From Eubacterium sp. (lineage in GTDB: Bacteria > Bacillota > Clostridia > Oscillospirales > Acutalibacteraceae): 64,000 bases of DNA. This document shows positions 25,770 through 32,995 of this stretch, piece by piece. A model generated the notes under the pieces. The model did not search any database and was not told where the DNA came from. It was given only the letters and a program-made list of their open reading frames with translations. The translations under genes were made by a program, and so were the position numbers. Each line of letters opens with the position of its first letter. Within the stretch, counting starts at the first letter, position 1. The DNA is taken from positions 1-64,000 of the forward strand of contig JAFSRX010000006.1 of the NCBI GenBank assembly GCA_017445905.1. Reading direction: 5' to 3'.

Positions 25770-26114
25770 ATGCACGAGCTTGGAATAGTTTTTCACATAA
25801 TTGATACAATCGAAGAAATCGCAAAAGAACAGAATCTTGAAAAGGTGGCGAGTGTAACTCTTGAAGTCGGCGAGGTTTCAACCGTTATTCCGAGCTACCT
25901 TGAGGATTGCTGGAAATGGGCGGTTAAAAAGCACGAATTAATGAAGGACAGCGTTTTAATTCCCGAAAAGATTGAAGCAATAACCTATTGCGAAGATTGC
26001 GAAAAAACATATGAAACTGTTAAATATGCAAAAATCTGCCCCTATTGCAAAAGCGAAAATACATTTTTGATTCAGGGCAATGAGGTTCAGATTAAAGAAA
26101 TTGAAGCAGTATAA
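25770..26114 (+). CDS. hypA: HypA-like hydrogenase nickel-insertion protein
   Basis: 114 residues, normal HypA size. Begins MHELGI, giving the Ni-binding Met1-His2-Glu3, and has the zinc site CEDC (about 74-77) and CPYC (about 90-93). HypA delivers nickel to [NiFe]-hydrogenase, and sometimes to urease. No hydrogenase or other hyp gene lies in this window. Its only close partner is the Fe-S flavoprotein 4 bases upstream, so it may have been adapted to that system; the glutamate after the second Cys pair and the conserved MHE suggest metal binding is kept. Confidence 0.8.
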   Translation: MHELGIVFHIIDTIEEIAKEQNLEKVASVTLEVGEVSTVIPSYLEDCWKWAVKKHELMKDSVLIPEKIEAITYCEDCEKTYETVKYAKICPYCKSENTFLIQGNEVQIKEIEAV

Positions 26115-26115
26115 C

Positions 26116-26297
26116 GTGAATTAAGAATTAAGAGTTTAGAATTAAGAATTGCAGGCGGGACCCTTGGAGCGGGCGCCAGACCCTTTTGTCTCGCAAGCTC
26201 GACATTTCCCCTAGCAGGGGAATAACCCGCACCCGGTTATAAATAGCCGTGCGCAGCACCCGAAATTCTTCATTCTTCATTCTTAATTCTTCATTAA
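26116..26297. repeat. Dispersed repeat with terminal inverted words and 68-base core
   Basis: The left end (GAATTAAGAATTAAGAG words) is roughly inverted at the right end (ATTCTTCATTCTTAATTC words). The core 26161-26228 is identical to 17691-17758. GCCGTGCGCAGCACC (26246-26260) is the inverse of 12343-12357, so this copy links the two repeat types. Confidence 0.85.
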
Positions 26298-26322
26298 TAA
26301 AAAAGAGAGGGAGGAAAACATA

Positions 26323-27408
26323 ATGGGTATGTTATTCCAAATTTACGGCGAAACCTCTATTTGGCAGTTAGTTGGCTGGTGTTTGGTTTTCGTCGGACTC
26401 ATCGTTGCTAATGAAATAGCACGCCGCACTAAAGCAGGCGGAATTTTCTGCTTTGTTGTTTTACCTTTAGCACTCACAATTTACTTTGTTGTTATCAACA
26501 TCGGTGCTAAAACATTTGCCGCAGATAATCCGACAATTGTTCAGATGAACGGCTGGTTCCACTATGCTAAGCTCTATGCTGCAACAATCGGATGCGTTGG
26601 TTTCATGATACTCAAGTATCACTGGGGAAGCCTCGGCAAGAGTCATTGGTTTAAGTGTTATCCGTTCATCATCGTTGGCATCAACATCCTTATCGCAGTT
26701 GCTTCCGATTTTGAATCTGCAATCAAAGGTATGCAGGTCGGCGGAATGGCAGGCGGCTGGTGGTATTCATCAGAAGGCGTATGGCTTTACGGCGGATGGT
26801 GGAACATCCTCAACGGTATTGCAGGTATAATCAACATTTTCTGTATGACAGGCTGGTTCGGAATCTATTCTTCAAAGAACAAGCAGCAGGATATGCTCTG
26901 GCCCGATATGACATGGCAGTTCATCCTTGCATATGATGTTTGGAACTTTGAATATACATATCTCAACCTTCCTCTTCATACATGGTACTGCGGTGTTGCT
27001 CTTCTTCTTGCTCCAACCTTTGCAAATGCATTCTGGAACAAGGGCGGCTGGATTCAGAACCGTGCAAACACTCTTGCACTCTGGTGTATGTTCGCTCAGG
27101 TATTCCCGAGCTTCCAGAACCACTCAAAGTTCACAACTCTTCCAACTGTTTACGCAGATGCAGCTAAGTTTGCAACCGATGCAACAGGCAGAATGAACCC
27201 GAATCTCGTTCTTACTGCAGCTGATGCAAACCCGAAGGCACAGGGCGTTGTTGCAGTTCTTGCAATCGCAGTTAACGTTCTTGTTATCGTTGGTATCTTC
27301 AAGAGAGCTAAGGAACAGAAAAAGAATCCTTATACAAACGAAATCTTCACAGATACAAGAGATTACAAGCTCGCTATGGAAAGAGCAGCAAAGGAAAACG
27401 CTGCATAA
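26323..27408 (+). CDS. Trp-rich polytopic membrane protein (possibly DUF5692 family)
   Basis: 361 residues with about eight hydrophobic segments and unusually many tryptophans, for example in GGWWYSSEGVWLYGGWWN and TWQFILAYDVWNFEYTYLNL. I recall clostridial proteins of similar pattern under the uncharacterised family DUF5692, but could not check. No transporter or enzyme signature is visible. The gene has a strong ribosome site (GGGAGG) and its own terminator; codon choice is biased to AAC/CTC/GTT as in well-expressed genes. Separated from the HypA-like gene by a 200-base repeat, so co-transcription is uncertain. Function unknown. Confidence 0.75.
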   Translation: MGMLFQIYGETSIWQLVGWCLVFVGLIVANEIARRTKAGGIFCFVVLPLALTIYFVVINIGAKTFAADNPTIVQMNGWFHYAKLYAATIGCVGFMILKYHWGSLGKSHWFKCYPFIIVGINILIAVASDFESAIKGMQVGGMAGGWWYSSEGVWLYGGWWNILNGIAGIINIFCMTGWFGIYSSKNKQQDMLWPDMTWQFILAYDVWNFEYTYLNLPLHTWYCGVALLLAPTFANAFWNKGGWIQNRANTLALWCMFAQVFPSFQNHSKFTTLPTVYADAAKFATDATGRMNPNLVLTAADANPKAQGVVAVLAIAVNVLVIVGIFKRAKEQKKNPYTNEIFTDTRDYKLAMERAAKENAA

Positions 27409-27421
27409 TAAAAAAACTAAT

Positions 27422-27454
27422 GCCGTTTCGCATTTGCGAAACGGCTGTTTTTTT
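27422..27454 (+). terminator. Terminator after the Trp-rich membrane protein
   Basis: GCCGTTTCGC (27422-27431) pairs with GCGAAACGGC (27436-27445) around ATTT, followed by a run of T. Confidence 0.92.
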
Positions 27455-27456
27455 AA

Positions 27457-27557
27457 TTGAAAATGGAAAATTGAAAATGGAGAATTTTGGTTACTCGGCT
27501 TCGCCTCAAACAATAATAGACATTTGTCGTCCCATTGGGGACAGTCCCCAATGGGAC
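27457..27557. repeat. Repeat words plus GGGGACAGTCCCC palindrome
   Basis: AATTGAAAATGG words, then a 27-base block (27489-27515) identical to 7406-7432, then a palindrome with 13-bp arms (27529-27541 and 27545-27557) around CAG. Non-coding. Confidence 0.75.
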
Positions 27558-27565
27558 AAGAGAAT

Positions 27566-28615
27566 TTATATGCAGTAGAAATTGCTTTCCCATGCGGGAA
27601 TGTATTTTGAATGGCGGAAGTAGATTTTATAATCCTTGTTTAGTTCCCATATTTTAAGCGGAAGAGAGAATAAATCCTCGTTCCTGTGATATGCGCAAAC
27701 ATATAATTTCGGCTTATATGCTTTTATTGTTTTTTCTGCTCCGCTAAGCGCTTTGAGTTCAGCTCCCTCAATATCCATTTTTATAAAAGAGGGGGACAGC
27801 TCAAGAGAATCAATATCAATAACATCGGTGGCTTTTCCTTTTGAAGAAAGCTTTGAATTTCGCCCTGCCTTGCTATCAAAAATCAGGGTATCCTTTTTAT
27901 CCCATGCGCCCATATTCAAACAGGTTATATCAAAAAGCTCCTCAGTATTTTTCAGCAGCTTTTTAAAATTCTTTTCATCGGGCTCAAGGGCGGTTATGTA
28001 GCTGTATTGACCGCCCGTGTAATCAAGAAATTCCCTTATTGTGTCGCCGTCGTATGCTCCGAGGTCGATTATGTTTTCATCATCGGAGAGTTTAAGAATA
28101 TCGCGGTATATTTCAGTTTTAACTGCAAAGGATTTTAAAAGATATTCAATCTTTCCGCTGACTTTGAAATTCAGTATATCAAGATATACCTTTTGGCTTT
28201 CTTCATCTGCGAGATGATTATAAACAAAATCAAATTTTTCCTCGTTTTCGGCGATAAATTCCCTGCTGAAAAGTCCTCCGCCTGCAACCGGAACATCGGG
28301 GGCAAAAACGCTGTGTTCCTTGTTGATTTCGCTGATTCTTTCTATAACATCATCAAGCCTTGAAGCAAAGCATAAAACAACATTGAAATCCCTGTATTTT
28401 TCGCATACCTCACTGTATTTAAGAACCTTAAAACCGCGAAACGAATGCCCCCTGACAAATTCGTCGGAAGCAAAAATATCGCTCACTTCAACGCCATAAG
28501 CCGCAAGGGTATCCATAATCTTCTCAGCCCCAAGACCCATACCGTATAAAACAACGGGCTTGTTGTCGTTTTTCAGATTATTCCAGACATTTTGTTCTTT
28601 GATTAATTCCAACAT
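27566..28615 (-). CDS. FkbM family methyltransferase with N-terminal Rossmann-like domain
   Basis: 349 residues from the ATG at 28615 (AAGG 9 bases upstream); an open extension to 28705 runs through a repeat and is rejected. The first 130 residues (VVLYGMGLGAEKIMDTL) look like a nucleotide-binding Rossmann domain; the C-terminal part has the SAM motif IIDLGAYDGDTIREF (about 190-204) and the FkbM motif FIKMDIEGAELKAL. FkbM enzymes usually O-methylate sugars or natural products; here the substrate is unknown. It stands alone, flanked by repeats on both sides, so it could be a late arrival. Confidence 0.82.
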   Translation of the reverse strand: MLELIKEQNVWNNLKNDNKPVVLYGMGLGAEKIMDTLAAYGVEVSDIFASDEFVRGHSFRGFKVLKYSEVCEKYRDFNVVLCFASRLDDVIERISEINKEHSVFAPDVPVAGGGLFSREFIAENEEKFDFVYNHLADEESQKVYLDILNFKVSGKIEYLLKSFAVKTEIYRDILKLSDDENIIDLGAYDGDTIREFLDYTGGQYSYITALEPDEKNFKKLLKNTEELFDITCLNMGAWDKKDTLIFDSKAGRNSKLSSKGKATDVIDIDSLELSPSFIKMDIEGAELKALSGAEKTIKAYKPKLYVCAYHRNEDLFSLPLKIWELNKDYKIYFRHSKYIPAWESNFYCI

Positions 28616-28633
28616 AACATTATACCTTTTAAT

Positions 28634-28750
28634 TCGGGTGCGGGAGATTCCCCTGCTAGGGGAAATGTCACCGAAGGTGACAAAAGGGTCTGGCGACCGC
28701 TCCAAGGTTCCCGCCCGAAAACTCGGAACTCGGCACTCGGAGCTCGCAAC
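28634..28750. repeat. Inverted, diverged copy of the 68-base core repeat
   Basis: Reverse complement of the 17691/26161 core (28636-28716) with an altered inner loop: TGTCACCTTCGGTGACA forms a perfect small hairpin here. It continues into AACTCGGAACTCGGCACTCGG words shared with 22597-22617. Confidence 0.8.
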
Positions 28751-28775
28751 TATATATTATCATATTTTGCTGCCC

Positions 28776-28804
28776 TTTACAAATAATTATAAATATATTA
28801 TAAT
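28776..28804 (+). promoter_or_regulatory. Promoter of the CorC-like/phoH/ybeY/era operon
   Basis: TTTACA (28776-28781), 17 bases, TATAAT (28799-28804), 40 bases before the start codon. Confidence 0.7.
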
Positions 28805-28843
28805 AACAAATTGAAATATTTTAATTTGGAGGGATTTGCCTTT

Positions 28844-29647
28844 ATGGGCAGCGGCAGTTTAAGAAAACTATTCAGAAGAGAAAGCTCAACAGAAGAGGAA
28901 ATCAAGCAGCTTGTTGATGAAGATCAAGGCGAACTTGAAATAACCCAGCGCGAAATGATAAATGCAATCTTTGAATTTGACGATATAACGGCAGGGGATA
29001 TTATGACCCACAGAACCGATATTGTTGCAGTGCCCGATGACGGCTCGCTTTACGATGTTGTTAATCTTGCGATTGAAGAGGGCGTTTCAAGAGTTCCGAT
29101 TTATCACGAAGATCTTGATGATATTCTTGGAATAGTTTATGTTAAAGACCTTCTTAAATTCATCGGAAAAGAGATATCAGAAAGTGAAAAGCTCTCTGAT
29201 TATATCCGTGAGCCTCTTTATGTTCCCGAAACAATCGCCTGCGGAAAGCTCTTTGCAAAGATGACTGAATCAAGAGTTCAGCTTGCAATAGTTGTTGATG
29301 AATACGGCGGAACTGCGGGACTTGTTACTCTTGAAGACATTCTTGAAGAGCTTGTCGGCGATATTGAGGATGAATACGACGAGGAAGAGGAAAGCATCAG
29401 AAAAATTGATGATAAAACCTATATTTTTGAGGGGATAACAGATATTGAGGATGTTCAGGAAACGCTCGGCATTGAGTTCCCCGAGGGCGATTGGGATACT
29501 CTTGCAGGCTTTGTTATCAGTGAGCTCGGTTTTCTTCCGACGAAAGAGGATAAGAATTTAACAGTTGAATATAATAATATCACTTTCACAGTTCTTGAAC
29601 TTGATGAAAGAAGAATAGAAAAGATAAAGGCGAAAATAAATGATTGA
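28844..29647 (+). CDS. CBS-pair/CorC_HlyC domain protein (soluble CorC type)
   Basis: 267 residues. The sequence opens without membrane helices, then a CBS pair (ITAGDIMTHRTDIVAVPDDGSLYDVV to EYGGTAGLVTLEDILEELVGDI) and a C-terminal CorC_HlyC transporter-associated domain (FPEGDWDTLAGFVISELGFLP). E. coli CorC, encoded next to ybeZ-ybeY, has the same plan and is linked to Mg2+/Co2+ efflux. Here it likewise leads to phoH-ybeY, an arrangement conserved across phyla. Start ATG follows GGAGGG; it overlaps phoH by 8 bases. Confidence 0.88.
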   Translation: MGSGSLRKLFRRESSTEEEIKQLVDEDQGELEITQREMINAIFEFDDITAGDIMTHRTDIVAVPDDGSLYDVVNLAIEEGVSRVPIYHEDLDDILGIVYVKDLLKFIGKEISESEKLSDYIREPLYVPETIACGKLFAKMTESRVQLAIVVDEYGGTAGLVTLEDILEELVGDIEDEYDEEEESIRKIDDKTYIFEGITDIEDVQETLGIEFPEGDWDTLAGFVISELGFLPTKEDKNLTVEYNNITFTVLELDERRIEKIKAKIND

Positions 29648-30602
29648 ACAAAATATAACCTTTGATGCAGTTGAACAGGCGGTTTCGCTTTTCGGCTCCT
29701 TTGATGAAAATATAAAAATGATTGAAAGGGAGTATTCTGTTTCAATAGTTTCAAGGGGCTCGGATTTAAAAATAATGGGCGATGAGGAGAATGTTGCAAA
29801 AGCAGTTCGTGCTATTAATTCTCTTTTAGTTCTGATTAATAAGGGCGAAGCGCTTTCCGACCAGAATGTTCGCTATGTTCTCTCCCTTGTCAACGAGGGC
29901 AATGAGGACAAGCTCTCTTCAATGACAACCGATTCAATCTGCATTACTTCAAAGGGCAGACCGATTAAGCCAAAAACTCTCGGTCAGAAGAAATATACCC
30001 AGGCAATTCAGGATAATACAATAACATTCGGCGTTGGTCCTGCAGGAACGGGAAAAACCTATCTCGCTGTTGCAATGGCAGTAACTGCGTTCAGGGCAAA
30101 AGAGGTTAACCGAATAATTTTAACCCGTCCCGCAGTTGAAGCGGGCGAAAAGCTCGGCTTTCTTCCCGGCGACCTTCAAAGCAAGGTTGACCCATATTTA
30201 AGACCGCTTTACGACGCGCTTTTTGATATGCTCGGCGCAGAGAATTTTCAGAATTATCAGGAGAGGGGTGCCATTGAGGTTGCTCCGCTTGCCTATATGA
30301 GAGGAAGAACTCTTGATGACAGCTTTATTATTCTCGATGAGGCGCAGAACACAACTCCTGAGCAGATGAAGATGTTTTTAACCCGTCTTGGCTTCCGCTC
30401 AAAAATGGTTGTAACAGGCGATATAACCCAGATAGATTTGCCCGACGGAAAGAAATCGGGACTCAAAACAGTTTTGAATATTCTTAAAGATGTTGACGAT
30501 ATTGAAATAACCTATTTCAATCAGAAGGATGTTGTTCGTCATCGACTTGTTCAGGATATCATTAAAGCATATGAAAAATATGAGGAGAAAACCAAAAAAT
30601 GA
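29640..30602 (+). CDS. phoH: PhoH family ATPase (YbeZ-like)
   Basis: 320 residues. An N-terminal KH-like region precedes the P-loop GPAGTGKTYLAVAMA (about 136-150) and Walker B FIILDEAQNTTPEQM with sensor VVTGDITQIDLP. PhoH/YbeZ is an RNA-associated NTPase that partners with YbeY in rRNA maturation. It overlaps CorC-like (8 bases) and ybeY (4 bases), so it is tightly coupled to both. Confidence 0.93.
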   Translation: MIEQNITFDAVEQAVSLFGSFDENIKMIEREYSVSIVSRGSDLKIMGDEENVAKAVRAINSLLVLINKGEALSDQNVRYVLSLVNEGNEDKLSSMTTDSICITSKGRPIKPKTLGQKKYTQAIQDNTITFGVGPAGTGKTYLAVAMAVTAFRAKEVNRIILTRPAVEAGEKLGFLPGDLQSKVDPYLRPLYDALFDMLGAENFQNYQERGAIEVAPLAYMRGRTLDDSFIILDEAQNTTPEQMKMFLTRLGFRSKMVVTGDITQIDLPDGKKSGLKTVLNILKDVDDIEITYFNQKDVVRHRLVQDIIKAYEKYEEKTKK

Positions 30603-31102
30603 TTCAGGCAAAGGTTTTTATAACCGATGAACAAAAAACTACACCGCTTCCAAGAGGAACAAATCTTCTTGTTCGCCGTTGCTGTAAAGCAGTTCTCAGC
30701 GAAGAAGAGCTTGACGGAAAATCGGAAATCAGCGTAACATTTGTTGATAACGAGGCTATTCACGCTCTTAACAAACAGCATAGAAATATTGATAGAGAAA
30801 CCGATGTTCTCTCTTTTCCTCTCGGCGAAAACGGAGAATATGATATCAATCCCTCAAACGGAGCAAAGCTGCTCGGAGATATAGTTATCAGCGCTGAAAA
30901 AGCGGTTGAGCAGTCGAAATTATATAATCACTCTCTCCAGAGAGAAATCGGCTTTTTAACCGTTCATTCAATGCTTCATCTCCTTGGATATGACCATGAG
31001 CTCGGAGGAATTGAAGAGGTAAGAATGCGTGAGAAGGAAGAAAAGGTTTTAACAAAACTCGGACTTAAAAGGGACAATTCATATTATAACGGAGATAATT
31101 AA
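30599..31102 (+). CDS. ybeY: rRNA maturation RNase YbeY
   Basis: 167 residues. Zinc site H-x3-H-x5-H appears in TVHSMLHLLGYDHE (about 121-134); VLSFPLGE is the second family motif. YbeY is an endoribonuclease for 16S 3'-end processing and late 70S quality control. Overlaps phoH by 4 bases and shares one base (ATGA-type junction TAATG) with era, keeping ribosome-assembly genes in one message. Confidence 0.93.
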   Translation: MIQAKVFITDEQKTTPLPRGTNLLVRRCCKAVLSEEELDGKSEISVTFVDNEAIHALNKQHRNIDRETDVLSFPLGENGEYDINPSNGAKLLGDIVISAEKAVEQSKLYNHSLQREIGFLTVHSMLHLLGYDHELGGIEEVRMREKEEKVLTKLGLKRDNSYYNGDN

Positions 31103-31989
31103 TGACAAAAACTGCTTTTATTGCAATAGTCGGATGCCCGAATGTTGGCAAATCCTCACTTTTAAATAAGATGCTCGGAACAAAAATCGCCATAGTATCC
31201 TCAAAGCCCCAAACAACCCGAACAAAGATTATGGGCGTTTTAACAAATGGCGATATTCAGCTTGTTTTTACAGATACTCCGGGTTATCATAAGCCCCATA
31301 ATAAGCTCGGCGAGAATATGAACAAAGCGGTTGGCGAGTCAATCGGCGGCGTTGATGCATGTCTTTTTGTAACCGAGTCAAAGGGCGAAATAAAAAAAGG
31401 CGAGCTTGAACTGATTGAAAAGTTTGAATCGCTCAAGGTTCCCGTAATTCTCGCAATTAATAAAATTGATATGCTCTCTGATAAAACTCAGCTTCTTGAA
31501 AGAATATCAGAGTTTTCTAAGCTGTATGATTTTGAGGCGGTTGTTCCTGTTTGTGCCGAAACGGGCGAAAACGTTGATGAAATGATTAAGGAAATGGAAA
31601 AGCTTTCATTTGAATCCCCTCATTTCTTCCCCGATGACACCTTGACCGACCAGCCGGAAAGAGTTCTTGCAGCGGAAATAATACGCGAAAAAATCCTTCG
31701 TCTTATGGATAAGGAAATTCCCCACGGAATTGCCGTTTCAATCGAGAAAATGCGTGAAAGAGATAATGCGGATATTCTTGATATTGAAGCGATAATATAT
31801 TGCGAAAGAGAAAACCATAAAGGAATGGTTATCGGCAAAAAAGGCTCAATGCTCAAAAAGATTTCAACCTTTGCGCGCCAGGATTTAGAGAATTTCTTTG
31901 AAATAAAAGTAAATCTTCAAACCTGGGTCAAGGTTAAAGAGGACTGGCGAAACAGAGAAGGACTTATTCATAATTTCGGGCTCGACTAG
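31102..31989 (+). CDS. era: GTPase Era
   Basis: 295 residues. G1 GCPNVGKSS (about 10-18), G3 DTPGYH, G4 NKID and a C-terminal KH domain with MVIGKKGSMLKKI. Era binds the 3' end of 16S rRNA and helps 30S assembly. It follows ybeY directly and is followed by a repeat tract, then yqzL-recO. Confidence 0.95.
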   Translation: MTKTAFIAIVGCPNVGKSSLLNKMLGTKIAIVSSKPQTTRTKIMGVLTNGDIQLVFTDTPGYHKPHNKLGENMNKAVGESIGGVDACLFVTESKGEIKKGELELIEKFESLKVPVILAINKIDMLSDKTQLLERISEFSKLYDFEAVVPVCAETGENVDEMIKEMEKLSFESPHFFPDDTLTDQPERVLAAEIIREKILRLMDKEIPHGIAVSIEKMRERDNADILDIEAIIYCERENHKGMVIGKKGSMLKKISTFARQDLENFFEIKVNLQTWVKVKEDWRNREGLIHNFGLD

Positions 31990-31992
31990 TGA

Positions 31993-32078
31993 AAAGTTGC
32001 GCGACTCGCGATTCGCGTTACACGATGACGTGTGAAACGTGGAGCGTGAGACGTTGAGATGGGGTCACTTAGCTCCTA
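31993..32078. repeat. Word-type repeat tract between era and yqzL
   Basis: GCGCGACTCGCGATTCGCG followed by ACGTGTGAAACGTGGAGCGTGAGACGTTGAG: short CG-rich words similar to those at 22518-22560 and 22822-22857. No coding signal. Confidence 0.5.
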
Positions 32079-32144
32079 AATAATTTTACAATAATTAACA
32101 TTAATTTATCACAATTAATAACGCAAGATATTAAGGGTGATAAA

Positions 32145-32306
32145 ATGGATGAACTCTGGCATAATTTTCTTGTCAGCGGAAAAGCTGAAGATTATATTAA
32201 GTATGTAAACAGCTATTATAAAAGTATTGAACAAAATCAGGTAACTCAAAATGCAGTTAACAACGAAAGGCTTGATAATCAAGGAACAGAGTACAGGGGA
32301 GAGTGA
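32145..32306 (+). CDS. yqzL: YqzL-like small protein
   Basis: 53 residues starting MDELWHNFLVSGKAEDYIKY, after a good ribosome site (AAGGGTG). The pattern W-x2-F-x3-G-x3-x-Y and its place between era and recO match Bacillus YqzL, a short uncharacterised protein. The last 56 bases overlap the start of recO in another frame, so the two are probably coupled. The C-terminal half (from VTQNAVNNE) is polar and may be dictated by the overlap. Function unknown. Confidence 0.65.
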   Translation: MDELWHNFLVSGKAEDYIKYVNSYYKSIEQNQVTQNAVNNERLDNQGTEYRGE

Positions 32307-32994
32307 CAGGATTGTCACTCTTCTTACTGCTGATTTCGGACTTATCAGAGCCTTCGTCCGCAGGGCGAAAACCTTTAAAAATCAGAATTTATCATCAACC
32401 TCTCTTTTCGTATATGGCGATTTTACGCTGTATAAGAGCAAGGATGCATATGTTATCGACAGTGCTGCTCCGATAGAGGTTTTCTTTGATTTGAGAAATG
32501 ATATCGAAACGCTTGCGCTTGCTCAGTATTTCGCTCAGCTTACATATTATTTAGGCGCTGAGGAAAGCCCTGCGCCGGAAACTCTCCGTCTTGTTCTCAA
32601 TGCGCTTTACCTTTTGTGCAAGGGAACAAAGAGCAAAAAACTTATTAAAGCCGTTGTTGAAATGCGTTTGCTGACCCTCGGCGGATATATGCCGAATCTC
32701 CTCGGCTGCTACCGCTGTTCAGTCTATGAAACGGATATGATGTTTTTTGATATTCAGGAGGGCTGCATTTACTGTCAGGATTGCTTCAGAAATAATGCTC
32801 TTGAAGCTCCGCTGAGCGTTATAACTGCAATAAGATATATTTGTCTTTCTGATATTTCAAAGGTTTATTCCTTTAATCTCGGCGATGAGAATATGAATAT
32901 TCTCTCGGATATCTGCGAAAAATACCTTCTTTCAAGAATAGACAGCAGAATTTCAACACTTGATTTTTATAAAAGCCTTAACACGGGTAATTAA
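32251..32994 (+). CDS. recO: DNA repair protein RecO
   Basis: 247 residues. The N-terminal OB-fold begins MQLTTKGLIIKEQSTGESDRIVTLLT; the C-terminal part has a zinc-type set CYRC (about 151-154) and CIYCQDC. RecO loads RecA with RecR and anneals SSB-coated strands. Start codon lies inside yqzL; stop is 1 base before the mutS2 start. Confidence 0.92.
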   Translation: MQLTTKGLIIKEQSTGESDRIVTLLTADFGLIRAFVRRAKTFKNQNLSSTSLFVYGDFTLYKSKDAYVIDSAAPIEVFFDLRNDIETLALAQYFAQLTYYLGAEESPAPETLRLVLNALYLLCKGTKSKKLIKAVVEMRLLTLGGYMPNLLGCYRCSVYETDMMFFDIQEGCIYCQDCFRNNALEAPLSVITAIRYICLSDISKVYSFNLGDENMNILSDICEKYLLSRIDSRISTLDFYKSLNTGN

Positions 32995-32995
32995 T

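Noticed and set aside
28616..28705. Longer N-terminus for the FkbM methyltransferase
   Set aside because: Encoded by the dispersed repeat; a ribosome site fits the ATG at 28615.
17650..28750. CRISPR array from the recurring repeats
   Set aside because: Copies are kilobases apart with no regular spacers and no cas genes in the window.
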